64,000 nucleotides of DNA from Hyalangium gracile (lineage in GTDB: Bacteria; Myxococcota; Myxococcia; Myxococcales; Myxococcaceae): NCBI RefSeq assembly GCF_020103725.1, contig NZ_JAHXBG010000028.1, positions 84,172-148,171 on the forward strand, in the 5' to 3' direction. Position 1 is the stretch's first letter; each line of letters begins with the position of its first letter. The notes beneath the pieces are model-generated. The model did no database searches and was not told the origin of the DNA. It worked only from the letters and a program-made list of their open reading frames with translations. Both the position numbers and the translations under genes were made by a program. Below, piece by piece: positions 1-8,652 of the stretch.

Positions 1-539
1 TGCTCCGGCGCGTGCTGGATCCGCGCGAGTTCCTCTCGGACTACGGCGTCCGCTCGCTGTCCCGCGTCCACGCGGAGGAGCCCTTCGTCTTCCGGGTGGG
101 CCACGAGGAGCACCGCGTGGCCTACGTGCCCGGCGAGTCCGACAGCGGGATGTTCGGAGGCAACTCCAACTGGCGCGGGCCCGTGTGGTTCCCCCTCAAC
201 TACCTGCTCATCGAGGCGCTGGAGCGCTACCACCACTTCCATGGAGACAGCCTCCAGGTGGAGTGTCCCACCGGCTCCGGGCGGATGATGACGCTGGCCG
301 AGGTGGCGCGAGAGCTGTCCTCCCGGCTGTGCCGCATCTTCATGCCCGACGGCACGGGCCGCCGCCCCTGCCACGGTGATGACCGCCGCTTCGCGGAGGA
401 TCCGGACTGGCGCGAGCTGGTGCTCTTCTACGAGTACTTCCACGGAGACAGCGGCCGGGGGCTCGGCGCCTCGCACCAGACGGGGTGGACGGCGCTGGTC
501 GTCCAGAGCCTCGCGGACGCCCACCGGTCGCTCGGCTGA
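1..539 (+). CDS. Glucosidase, MGH1/GH63-like, C-terminal part
   Basis: This is the 3' end of a gene that starts before the window; the frame is open back to the first bases. The roughly 178 visible residues carry the GNSNWRGPVWFPLNYLLIEA segment and the DLVLFYEYFHGD-like and GLGASHQTGWTALV-like segments of the (alpha/alpha)6-barrel glucosidases annotated as MGH1-type or GH63-like. Such proteins hydrolyse alpha-glucosidic links in oligosaccharides; the family in myxobacteria is usually about 850-900 residues, so only the last fifth is here. The catalytic acid lies upstream or cannot be assigned. The stop is TGA at 537-539. The next gene converges on it after about 40 bases. Family is well supported, substrate is not known. 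Confidence 0.85.
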   Translation, partial: LRRVLDPREFLSDYGVRSLSRVHAEEPFVFRVGHEEHRVAYVPGESDSGMFGGNSNWRGPVWFPLNYLLIEALERYHHFHGDSLQVECPTGSGRMMTLAEVARELSSRLCRIFMPDGTGRRPCHGDDRRFAEDPDWRELVLFYEYFHGDSGRGLGASHQTGWTALVVQSLADAHRSLG

Positions 540-581
540 GTCAGGCCGAGGTCCGGTGTGGCAGGGCCTTTGCTGCTCGCC

Positions 582-1550
582 TCAGAGGTTCTTGTCGGTC
601 CCCGGCTGCTTGTCGGGAACAGGCATGCGCGCCGCCTCGAACTCCGCGGTGCGACGCCGGGCGGTGCGGAAGATCGTCGTGCAGCTGGCGCAGCGCAGGC
701 GGACCATGCTCCCCGGAGTGATGGCGCTCCTGCTGGCGGGCTCGCGCAGATCCGCGTCCTCCAGCCGGCCGCGACACAGCGGGCAGGCATCTCCCGCGCT
801 GGCTCGCACCGCCGGATCGCGCAGCCGGCGCCAGCGCTCCAGCGCGTCGGGCGTCCAGGCCAGCGCGCAGTACACGTGGTCATGCCACGAGGACTCGCCG
901 TACTCGTTCTCGATGTGCAGCCCGAGCTCGCGGCGGAACAGCGAGACGATGTTGGCCTCCGGGCTCATGCCTCGCGCCGCCACCCGGTGGCCCTCGAGGA
1001 AGCAGGTGCCGTAGCCGTCCACTCCCAGGATGCAGCGCGCCAGGGCCCAGAAGGGGTGCAGCACCCGCTGCGCTGGCGGCGCCAGCGTGTCCAGCCCCGG
1101 CACGTCGTCGATCAGCTGCATGTCGCCGCCAAAGCCGATGCGCGCCTCGCTGTCGCCGCGCGACACGGAGAGCGTCCGACGCCCACGGCCGAAGCTGATC
1201 GCGGCGGCCTCGTCCTCGTCGTGGATCAGCGCCACGCCCGCGCAGAAGTCCCAGGCCTCCGGGAACTCGGGGTGGTGGTTGAGGCTGAACGGGACACAGA
1301 CCAGTCTCCCCGACGACACCGGCGGGCGGGGCAGGGCGGCCACATCGTCCTCCCTCGCCCGTCCCCAGCTCAGATCGGGACCGCCGAAGTAGAGGGACTC
1401 GAAGCGCAGCGCCGCGCTCTGCAGCCTCCCGAGGATCTCCCGAGACTGCTTGCCCGTGTCGTCACGCTGCGCGGCGCCCAGTTGCGCGGCGCGCCGGACG
1501 AGCGCCTCGGTGAATGACTCCGTCCATTGCTGAATGGCCGAGCGTTTCAT
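582..1550 (-). CDS. Unknown protein with C-terminal zinc ribbon
   Basis: A 322-residue soluble protein with no signal peptide or membrane segment. I do not recognise the main domain. It is rich in acidic and aromatic residues, and the central part contains an alternating hydrophobic pattern (FCAGVALIHDEDEAAAISFG) suggestive of a mixed alpha/beta fold. Near the C-terminus are two Cys pairs, CPLC and, about 35 residues later, CASC, a spacing typical of a treble-clef or zinc-ribbon knuckle. The start ATG at 1548-1550 was chosen because the open frame upstream runs through the divergent gene's promoter and has no conserved look. The region 1551-1826 is therefore a divergent promoter region for this gene and the cytochrome gene. 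Function unknown. Confidence 0.7.
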   Translation of the reverse strand: MKRSAIQQWTESFTEALVRRAAQLGAAQRDDTGKQSREILGRLQSAALRFESLYFGGPDLSWGRAREDDVAALPRPPVSSGRLVCVPFSLNHHPEFPEAWDFCAGVALIHDEDEAAAISFGRGRRTLSVSRGDSEARIGFGGDMQLIDDVPGLDTLAPPAQRVLHPFWALARCILGVDGYGTCFLEGHRVAARGMSPEANIVSLFRRELGLHIENEYGESSWHDHVYCALAWTPDALERWRRLRDPAVRASAGDACPLCRGRLEDADLREPASRSAITPGSMVRLRCASCTTIFRTARRRTAEFEAARMPVPDKQPGTDKNL

Positions 1551-1826
1551 GGGGCGTCGATAGGGCTGAGCTTCACGGCTGTAGTAAAAAGCATGTCCTT
1601 CCTGAAAATCAAGTTTTGCCGCCCACAGGTGTTGTCCTGCTTTCCAAAGAAGGAAACGGTTGGCGAGACTGGACGTTCCCGAGCCTCGCTCGGCGGCCCG
1701 TGGCGACCGTCCATCGCCCGCCGGCGACCGTCCGGGAGGCCTGGAGCCTGGGCCCTTGGTGGATGCGGCAGCCTCGCTCCATGACCTGCCGCCCTGCCCT
1801 GGCAGCGGCGCTTCGTGGAGCCTCTC

Positions 1827-3293
1827 ATGCGTTTGCCATCCCTGCTCTGGACGGGCCTGCTCGCTCTCGCGCTCGAAGCCAGCCGCCCGGAGCCCCGGGG
1901 GCCGGGCCTTCCGAAGGCTCCCTCGGAGCAGGGCTCGGGGACGGCCGCCTCCGTCTCCAGCGCGGCGCCCACGGGCTCGGGGCGCTTCCAGATCCCCGCC
2001 GAGCCCCAGCGCCCGGGCGATCCGAAGGCCGGCTACGACACCCTGGTGAATGGTGGGTACGTGAGCTGTGGCGTCCCCTGGTCCATCTTCCGCATGGCCA
2101 TGGGGGATGCGCCCGCGAGCCTGCGGCTCAAGGGCCGGCGTGGCCACAACGCGCGGCTCTCCTATGAGGTGACGGCGCTGAAGACGCCCCGAGGCGTGGA
2201 GGTGGTGACGGCCAACTGCCTGGGCTGCCACGCCACGCCCACGGAGAAGGGCGTCCTCATCGGGCTGGGCAACTCCTCATTGGATCTCACCGAGGACTTC
2301 TCGACCTTCGCGATGGCCGCGGGCCTCCTGGTGAAGGATGCGGACGAGCTGGCCGAGTGGTGGCGCTGGTCCTCGCGCATCCGCGCCGTGAGCCCCTACA
2401 CGCGGCCGGACACCATCGGGGCCAACCCTGCCGACAACCTGGCCGCGGTGCTCGCGGCCCACCGCGACCCCGAGACGCTCGAGTGGTCGAGCACGCCGCT
2501 GCTGGCGCTGCCTCCGCGCGAGCCGGTGCCCGCGGACGTGCCCGCCTGGTGGCTGCTGCGAAAGAAGAACGCCATGTTCCACACGGGCATCGGCCGGGGA
2601 GACCACGCCCGGCTGATGATGTCCGCGTCCATGCTCTGCACCGACAGCGTGGAGGAGGCCGAGCGAATCGACAGCCAGTTCGACGACGTGCGGGCCTATC
2701 TGACGACGCTGCGTCCTCCTCCGTATCCGCACCCCATCGATTCCAAGCTCGCCGCCGAGGGGCGCGATGTCTTCGAGGCCTTCTGCTCCGAGTGCCACGG
2801 CACCTACGGCGCCAAGGAGTCCTATCCCAACCTCATCATCCCGCTGGAGGAGGTGGGCACCGATCCGCTGCTGTGGCAGTCCACCGCGCGCGAGGGCGTG
2901 CCGATGGTGGAGTGGTTCAACCGCTCATTCTATGGACGCACGGCGCGGCTGGTGCCCGGGCCGGGCTACGTGGCGCCGCCGCTGGATGGCATCTGGGCCA
3001 CCGCGCCCTATCTGCACAACGGCTCGGTGCCCACGCTGGAGGCCCTGCTCGACAGCCGCAAGCGCCCCGCCTGGTGGCGCCGCTCCTTCAGCCGCCGCGA
3101 GTTCGATCCCGTCGCGCTCGGGTGGAAGCACCAGGTCCTCTCACACGGCAAGGCCGCCGAGCCCAACCCCACCATCCGTAAGCGCATCTACGACACGACC
3201 CTCCCTGGGTACTCCAACCACGGTCACCGCTTTGGTGATGAACTGTCGGATTACCAACGCCATGTCTTGAAGGAGTATCTTAAGACGCTGTAA
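1827..3293 (+). CDS. Di-heme c-type cytochrome, RoxA/peroxidase-like
   Basis: A 488-residue exported protein starting MRLPSLLWTGLLALALEA, a plausible signal peptide or N-terminal anchor. Two CXXCH heme c sites are visible: CLGCH at about residue 131 and CSECH at about residue 320. The C-terminal domain has the APYLHNGSVPTL segment shared by di-heme cytochrome peroxidases and the rubber oxygenase RoxA family, where the segment packs near a heme. It therefore acts in the periplasm or outside the cell in electron transfer or an oxidation. Family members range from MauG/CcpA peroxidases to RoxA; the length (RoxA is about 680 residues) is shorter than RoxA. I cannot assign a substrate. An ATG at 1815 in frame is an alternative start. 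Confidence 0.8.
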   Translation: MRLPSLLWTGLLALALEASRPEPRGPGLPKAPSEQGSGTAASVSSAAPTGSGRFQIPAEPQRPGDPKAGYDTLVNGGYVSCGVPWSIFRMAMGDAPASLRLKGRRGHNARLSYEVTALKTPRGVEVVTANCLGCHATPTEKGVLIGLGNSSLDLTEDFSTFAMAAGLLVKDADELAEWWRWSSRIRAVSPYTRPDTIGANPADNLAAVLAAHRDPETLEWSSTPLLALPPREPVPADVPAWWLLRKKNAMFHTGIGRGDHARLMMSASMLCTDSVEEAERIDSQFDDVRAYLTTLRPPPYPHPIDSKLAAEGRDVFEAFCSECHGTYGAKESYPNLIIPLEEVGTDPLLWQSTAREGVPMVEWFNRSFYGRTARLVPGPGYVAPPLDGIWATAPYLHNGSVPTLEALLDSRKRPAWWRRSFSRREFDPVALGWKHQVLSHGKAAEPNPTIRKRIYDTTLPGYSNHGHRFGDELSDYQRHVLKEYLKTL

Positions 3294-3481
3294 AATGGTA
3301 GTTAGGGCGGAACCAACGGCGGGCGATGTCAGCCCGCGATGTTGGCTCATTTAAGGTCGGGCAGGACATCTCCTCGCTGGGAACCATTTGGGCCGCCAGG
3401 GGGGCTCCTGCGCTTTCTACATTCCTTACTCTGCGCGTGACTGAGATCACCGTGGGTCAGATACCCGGGAGGGACGGGCAT

Positions 3482-6400
3482 ATGTTCAGGTTACAGTGTG
3501 GGCGTAATCTTCTATCAGTATTGTTTTCGGTCGTCATCACTTCCAGCATTTCGTGTGGTGGCTCGGAGGTGCGTTCGGCGGATGCGTCGGCGCCCCAGGC
3601 CTCGGCCATGTCCCCCGCGCCGGCGCCGTTCGATGTGGAGGCGGTGATCCGGCAGGTGCACTTCGCCTATCGGCCGGAGCAGAACGGCTGGCAGGGCGGC
3701 CACTCGAGCTATGAGGTCCACGCGGACCCCCGGGGAGGACTCACCCTCACACCGGTCCACACCCGGCTGGAGGAGTCCGAGAAGCCGGAGCTGCTCGAGT
3801 CCGGCGAGCCGGTGTCGCCCCCGACGGTGGAGCTCGAGACGGGTGCGCCGCTCTTCCTGGGCGCCGCGCAGGTGATGCGCGGGGACACGACCGTGAGCGC
3901 GGACGAGCCGCAGGGCCTGGTGGAGGGGGACGGGCACCTGAGCTTCAGCCACGGCTCGGTCGTCGAGCACCTGCGCAACGATGAGGAGGGCGTCGAGCAG
4001 TCCTGGCACTTCGCCTCGGCCCCGGATGGCCAGGGCGAGCTGCACGTGTCGCTTCCGGTGACGGGGCTCGTCTTCGCGCGCACGACCGAGCAGGGCCTGC
4101 ACTTCACGGATGCCCGGACGGGTATGGGGTTCCGGTATGGCCACGGCACGTGGGTGGACGGGCAGGGGCGGCGCACCGCGGTCCCGGCCGAGTTCTCCCA
4201 GGGCCGGATTCGGATGAGCGTTCCCGAGCAGGTGCTGGCCTCGGCCGCGTTCCCCGCGAGGCTGGAGGCCAAGGTCACCTACGAGATGATCATCGACGGG
4301 CAGCTGGTGGCCGCGGACCTGGCCGTGAGGAGCTTCCCGGCGCTGGCCTTCAACGGGACGAACTACCTGCTCGCCTGGCGCAACACGCGCGGTGGCCTGT
4401 ACAACATCTATGCGACGCGCGTCTCGAGCACCGGCACCATCCTGGACGAGCCGGGCCTCGTGGTGAGCACGGGGCCGGGGAACTCGGCGGATCCCCAGGT
4501 GGCCAGCAACGGGACGGACTTCTACGTGGTCTGGTCGCAGTTCCAGGGTGAGACGTGGTCGGTGCGGGGCACGGTCGTCTCCAGCGAGGGGGTCGTGGCG
4601 GAGCCGGGCGGCCGGCGCCTCTCCGCGGCCGTGGGCTCGGAGAACTGGCCGCACGTGGCGTCCGACGGGAGGAACTACCTGGCCACCTGGTACACGAGCG
4701 GCGCGGACGGCACGTCCAACGTCTACGCGCGGCGCGTCTCGAGCACGGGCCAGGTTCTGGACACCGCGGACATCCCCATCGCCACCGGCGAGGGCTACGA
4801 CGAGACGTCTCCCGTGGTGGCCTCGAACCGCTCGGTCTATCTGGTCGCGTGGAGCGACGAGCGCGGCGGCTCCTCCCGCGCCTACGCCACCCGCGTGTCG
4901 AGCGATGGCGTGGTGCTGGACCCGCCGGGCGGCTTCGCCCTGTCGGGCAGCTCCCTCCAGTACGTGCAGGCGGTGGCCTCCAACGGGACGAACTTCCTGG
5001 CCGTGTGGCTGGACTACCGCAACACGGGCAGCCGGGATCTCTACGCCTCGCGCGTGACGGCCGATGGCGCGGTGGTGGATGGCGCGGGGCTCGTCGTGGC
5101 CACCACCCGCTCCATCTCCGAGTCGTATGCCTCCGTGGCCTCGAACGGGACGGACTACCTGGTGGCCTGGACGGCGTGGAACACCGCCAGCTCGACCTTC
5201 CAGAACCTGGGCTGCCGCATCCTGGCCTCGGCTGTTGGCACCAGCCCCGTGCTGGACACCACCAGCCTCGTCCTCTCTCCGAACGCGAGCCACAAGCACC
5301 CCGTCATTGCGCCGGCCGGCTCCGACTACCTGGTGGCCTGGGATGGCACCAGCACGGCGACGACCGACCTCTATAGCGCTCGGGTCTCCGCGTCGGGGAC
5401 GGTGACCGCGGGCGGCGGCTTCCCGCTCAAGACCGTCTCCGCCCTGTACCAGGCCGAGCCGGTGGTGGCCTCCAACGGCACCAACTACCTCGTCGTCTGG
5501 ACGGAGACGGGCGGGGGGACCATCAAGATCCAGGGCGCTCGGGTCTCTCGCGAGGGAGGCGTGCTGGACATGCACGGCCTGCGGCTGACGACGGCGGCCC
5601 GCGAGCGGCAGGCCCCGGCGGTGAGCTCCAACGGGACGGACTACCTCGTCACGTGGATGGACTACCGCGAGGGCAACTGGGACATCTACGGTGGGCGCGT
5701 GCTCGGCTCGGGGCCTGCCGCCAGCGCCGTGCTGGATCCGAACGGCTTCATCATTTCGGCGGACCCGGCCTTCCAGAACTTCCCGGCGGTGGGCTCCAAC
5801 GGGAAGGACTACCTCGTGGTCTGGCGGCGGGACGCGACGGGCCGGGGGGATGTCCATGGCGCCCGGGTGGCGAACACGGGCGCGGTGCTGGATCCCGCCG
5901 GCATCGCCATCTCCACCAACCCGGTGGAGCACTACACGCCGCGGGTGGCCTTCAACGGGACCCACTACCTCACCGTGTGGGCCGAGTACCAGAGCGCCAC
6001 GTCCTGGGACATCCACGGGGCCCGGCTGACGAGCGATGGCGTGGTGCTGGACACCAGCCCCCTCATCATCTCCGGCGGGCTGGCGGAGCAGTTCGAGCCG
6101 GACGTGGCCTCGAACGGGACGGACTTCTTCGTGGTCTGGACGGACTACCGCTCGCGGACCAACCAGGACATCTATGGAGCGCGGGTGTCCGGGGCCGGCG
6201 TGGTGCTGGACAACGCGGGCATCGCGCTGTGCACCGAGTCCGTGCAGCAGTCCTCGCCCCGGGTGGCGTTCGACGGCGCCAACTACGTGGCGGCCTGGGC
6301 GGACTTCCGCTGGGACTCGGCCTGGGACGTGTACGCCACCCAGGTGACGGCCGAGGGCACCGTGGGCGCCCCCGACGGCTTCTCGGTCGTGTACAACGCG

Positions 6401-6538
6401 CGGGAGACCGAGCCGTTCGTGTCCCTGGCCTCCGCCGGTGGCCAGCAGTCCTTCGTCGTGTTCTCGCGCTATGACACGGAGCCGAACCAGGGCAGCCGGC
6501 GGGCCCGCGGCAGCTTCTTCTCCTTCGAGACCCCATGA
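3482..6538 (+). CDS. Large lipoprotein with about 13 tandem repeats
   Basis: A 1018-residue secreted lipoprotein. The start at 3482 gives a hydrophobic leader ending in a lipobox with Cys at residue 25 (SSISCGG), so it should be lipidated and surface or periplasm located. After an N-terminal domain of about 285 residues come 13 repeats plus one degenerate copy, each about 55-60 residues. The repeat core reads VASNGTDYLVAW, followed by an acidic or polar turn, then DIYGARVS and GVVLDPAG. The regular beta-rich pattern suggests a propeller or solenoid that binds proteins or polysaccharide; this is inference. Repeats span about 4336-6430. The frame upstream to 3326 is open but has no leader. The stop lies directly against a gene remnant. 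Confidence 0.85.
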   Translation: MFRLQCGRNLLSVLFSVVITSSISCGGSEVRSADASAPQASAMSPAPAPFDVEAVIRQVHFAYRPEQNGWQGGHSSYEVHADPRGGLTLTPVHTRLEESEKPELLESGEPVSPPTVELETGAPLFLGAAQVMRGDTTVSADEPQGLVEGDGHLSFSHGSVVEHLRNDEEGVEQSWHFASAPDGQGELHVSLPVTGLVFARTTEQGLHFTDARTGMGFRYGHGTWVDGQGRRTAVPAEFSQGRIRMSVPEQVLASAAFPARLEAKVTYEMIIDGQLVAADLAVRSFPALAFNGTNYLLAWRNTRGGLYNIYATRVSSTGTILDEPGLVVSTGPGNSADPQVASNGTDFYVVWSQFQGETWSVRGTVVSSEGVVAEPGGRRLSAAVGSENWPHVASDGRNYLATWYTSGADGTSNVYARRVSSTGQVLDTADIPIATGEGYDETSPVVASNRSVYLVAWSDERGGSSRAYATRVSSDGVVLDPPGGFALSGSSLQYVQAVASNGTNFLAVWLDYRNTGSRDLYASRVTADGAVVDGAGLVVATTRSISESYASVASNGTDYLVAWTAWNTASSTFQNLGCRILASAVGTSPVLDTTSLVLSPNASHKHPVIAPAGSDYLVAWDGTSTATTDLYSARVSASGTVTAGGGFPLKTVSALYQAEPVVASNGTNYLVVWTETGGGTIKIQGARVSREGGVLDMHGLRLTTAARERQAPAVSSNGTDYLVTWMDYREGNWDIYGGRVLGSGPAASAVLDPNGFIISADPAFQNFPAVGSNGKDYLVVWRRDATGRGDVHGARVANTGAVLDPAGIAISTNPVEHYTPRVAFNGTHYLTVWAEYQSATSWDIHGARLTSDGVVLDTSPLIISGGLAEQFEPDVASNGTDFFVVWTDYRSRTNQDIYGARVSGAGVVLDNAGIALCTESVQQSSPRVAFDGANYVAAWADFRWDSAWDVYATQVTAEGTVGAPDGFSVVYNARETEPFVSLASAGGQQSFVVFSRYDTEPNQGSRRARGSFFSFETP
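4336..6430 (+). repeat. Tandem protein repeats, about 165-180 bp each
   Basis: The DNA of the lipoprotein gene repeats in register about 13 times. The best-conserved block encodes ASNGT followed by an aromatic, a hydrophobic pair and Trp. Copies with the SNGT block recur at intervals of roughly 55-60 codons from the AFNGTNYLLAW copy to the AFDGANYVAAW copy. Two copies deviate most: one reads ASNRSVYLVAW and one APAGSDYLVAW. The similarity between copies is at protein level rather than near-identical DNA, so this is an old array. Confidence 0.85.
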
Positions 6539-6540
6539 TT

Positions 6541-7016
6541 ATGTCGCTCCCCAGCACAGGGACGGCCGGCCGCTGGAGCTGAACTGGATCACCCGGCTGG
6601 GCAACGAGGACTTCTCCCGCCTGGTGGACTACCGAGACGAGTTCCAGCCCGGAGCGCGTCGGTTCGACGTGGGCGAGCGCAGCAACTTCCTCCTGGTGCC
6701 CATGGCGATCGCCGCCCTGCGCCAGCTGTACGAGTGGGGCGTCGGGTCCATCCAGGAGACGCTGCGGGAGCTGACGCGTCGGGCCGCCCGGGGAGCGGAG
6801 GCGCTGGGGCTGGAGGTGGCTCCGGAGGCCAACCGGTCCGGGCACCTCGTGGGCCTGCGCCGTCGCGGAGGCTATCGCTCCGATGTGCCCGCGCGGCTGG
6901 CCGCGCGTCAGGTCTACGTCAGTGGGCGGGGAGACAACCTGCGCGTCTCGCCGCACCTGTACAACACCGCCGAGGACGTGGATCGGCTGCTCGAGGCGCT
7001 CGCGTCGCTGCGGTGA
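6541..7016 (+). pseudogene. Class-V aminotransferase, 3' remnant
   Basis: The frame ending at TGA 7014-7016 reads like the last 150 residues of a class-V aminotransferase (selenocysteine lyase, kynureninase or CsdA-like fold type I). Visible hallmarks are LELNWITRLG, FQPGARRFDVGERSNF, then ALRQLYEWGVGSIQETL and the closing VYVSGRGDNLRVSPHLYNTA, which forms the small C-terminal domain. The PLP-binding lysine and the large domain are absent. The homology begins immediately after the stop of the repeat lipoprotein, in another reading frame and without a ribosome binding site or start codon. The gene appears to have been truncated by a rearrangement that placed the lipoprotein gene next to it. 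Confidence 0.75.
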
Positions 7017-7021
7017 GCGGC

Positions 7022-7771
7022 CTACCGGGCCATGTCGAGCTTGATGTGGAAGTTGTAGGACACGCTGACGGGCTTGCCCTGGTACTGCACCGGGCTGTAG
7101 CGGCGGGTCTCCAGCGCGGCGAGGACGGCCTCGTTCATGTGCGTCACGCCCTTGATGATGCGGCACTTCTCGACTTCGCCCTCGCGGGTGATGACGCACT
7201 TTGCGATGAGGGTGCCGCTGACGTGGGCCTCGCGCGCCTCGCGGGTGTACTCGATGTGAGCTCCGCTCAACAGCCTGGGCGGCGTCATGGTGCCGAAGGA
7301 GAAGGGCAGCGTCTCCTCGCCCGTGGGCTCCATGACCGTGGTCATCGCGCCCTTGAGGGCCTCGCAGGTGACGCAGGTGCCACCGGCCAGGCCATCCGGC
7401 TTGCCATTGGGATCGTAGGGGAGACCGGTGTCATCGGAAGGCTCGGCCGGCTCATCCTTCGTGGTGGTCGGCTCGACCTCGACCGGTGTTTTCTGGGGGA
7501 TGACGGTGGGCTGCACCATCGGGTTGGGCCTGGGCTTGGGCTTGGGCTGCTCGGCCACCGCCTTCACGGCGGGAGGGTTGGGGGTGCCGCGCGGCGGGGC
7601 GGCGTGCTTGAAGACGACGACGGGGTCCTCGTCCTTCACCTTCTCGGCCACTCCCGCCGAGATGACCATCACCGCGGCGAAGAGTCCCGCGTGCACCAGC
7701 AGGGACACTCCCGCGCCCGTCCCGAGACGACGGGCTCTCCACTCTTGCTGATCGATGACCGACTGGAACAT
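7022..7771 (-). CDS. TonB-family energy transducer
   Basis: A 249-residue protein with a cytoplasmic N-terminus, one membrane helix near residues 18-38 (LLVHAGLFAAVMVISAGVA), then a Pro/Lys-rich periplasmic linker (KPKPRPNP and similar) and a C-terminal TonB domain ending VSYNFHIKLDMAR. TonB proteins couple the inner-membrane proton gradient through ExbB/ExbD to outer-membrane transporters; in myxobacteria related proteins also serve motility complexes. The C-terminal Cys pair (CVITREGEVEKC) and the phrase RRYSPVQYQGKPVSVSY fit the TonB C-terminal fold. No exbB, exbD or receptor gene is adjacent, so its partner is unknown. It lies downstream of a two-component gene pair on the same strand, separated by 155 bases. 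Confidence 0.85.
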   Translation of the reverse strand: MFQSVIDQQEWRARRLGTGAGVSLLVHAGLFAAVMVISAGVAEKVKDEDPVVVFKHAAPPRGTPNPPAVKAVAEQPKPKPRPNPMVQPTVIPQKTPVEVEPTTTKDEPAEPSDDTGLPYDPNGKPDGLAGGTCVTCEALKGAMTTVMEPTGEETLPFSFGTMTPPRLLSGAHIEYTREAREAHVSGTLIAKCVITREGEVEKCRIIKGVTHMNEAVLAALETRRYSPVQYQGKPVSVSYNFHIKLDMAR

Positions 7772-7926
7772 GACTGGCCTCCCACAGGCGGGCGCTCCCC
7801 ACAGGGGCAGGCCGCACCATGCGGCCCTTCACCCGCGTGGGCTGAGGTCCGGAGCGCCCCTGTCCACGCACCCCTCAAGGTAGGGAGGCGAGGCGCTCCG
7901 ATGGCCGTGGCAGGTCCATCTTTCCG

Positions 7927-8652
7927 TCATGGTTTCGTCATGGCGTCGATCACCATCCGGTAGCCCACCCCGCGGATGGTGTGGATGGTGAAGCCCGAGG
8001 TGCTCGTCCAGCCGAGCTTCTTCTTCAGGTTGGAGACGAAGTTGTCCACCGTGCGCGGGTCCACCACGACGTCCTGGCCCCACACCGTGTCGAGGATCTC
8101 CTGCCGGGTGAGGGCTCGGTCCCGGTTGCGGACCAGGTAGGCCAGCAGATCGAACTCGGTGCGCGTCAGCTCGATGGTGCCGCCGTCGCCGCGCGCGAGC
8201 GTGCGCTTGCCGAGATCCAGCGAGAAGCCGGCGAAGGCCATCACCTGGGGAGGCGGGGTGCCGGCCCGGCGCACGAGCGCTCGCACGCGCAGGAGCAGCT
8301 CCCGCAGCCGGTAGGGCTTGGTCAGGTAGTCCTGCGCGCCGGCCTCGAAGCCGCGGACGATGTCGTCCTCCAGCGTGCGCGCGGTGAGCATCATCACCAT
8401 GCTCTGCACGCCCGCGGCGCGCAGCCTCCGGCACAGCGAGTAGCCGTCCTCGCCGGGGAGCATCACGTCCAGGATGAGCAGATCGAAGGTGCGGCCGTTC
8501 AGCAGCGCCTCGGCCTCGCGGGCGTTGGAGGTGGCGGCCACGTCGTAGCCCTCGTCCTGGAGGTTGTCCCGGAGGCCGACCCGGAGGTGGGCGTCGTCCT
8601 CGACGATGAGGATGGAGGGGCGGGTGGAGGGCGGCGGGCTCTGGGTCGTCAT
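7927..8652 (-). CDS. OmpR/PhoB-family response regulator
   Basis: A 241-residue DNA-binding response regulator. The receiver domain (about 13-128) shows the acidic pair DD at 19-20, the phospho-acceptor Asp62 in LLILDVMLPGEDGY, the conserved Thr in LTAR and Lys in TKPYR. The C-terminal domain (about 140-238) is an OmpR winged helix (LTRTEFDLLAYLVRN, TVDNFVSNLKKKLG, IRGVGYRM). The start ATG at 8650-8652 overlaps the stop of the upstream sensor kinase by ATGA, so the pair is translationally coupled and they almost certainly form one phosphorelay. Target genes are unknown; the TonB-like gene downstream is an obvious candidate. Confidence 0.93.
   Translation of the reverse strand: MTTQSPPPSTRPSILIVEDDAHLRVGLRDNLQDEGYDVAATSNAREAEALLNGRTFDLLILDVMLPGEDGYSLCRRLRAAGVQSMVMMLTARTLEDDIVRGFEAGAQDYLTKPYRLRELLLRVRALVRRAGTPPPQVMAFAGFSLDLGKRTLARGDGGTIELTRTEFDLLAYLVRNRDRALTRQEILDTVWGQDVVVDPRTVDNFVSNLKKKLGWTSTSGFTIHTIRGVGYRMVIDAMTKP

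Noticed and set aside
3319..3337. GCGGGC/GCCCGC hairpin after the cytochrome gene
   Set aside because: No T-tract and only six pairs in very GC-rich DNA, so not called a terminator.
3515..6016. A long minus-strand frame across the repeat lipoprotein
   Set aside because: It is the antisense of the repeats (Arg/Val/His-rich) and has no signal or homology.
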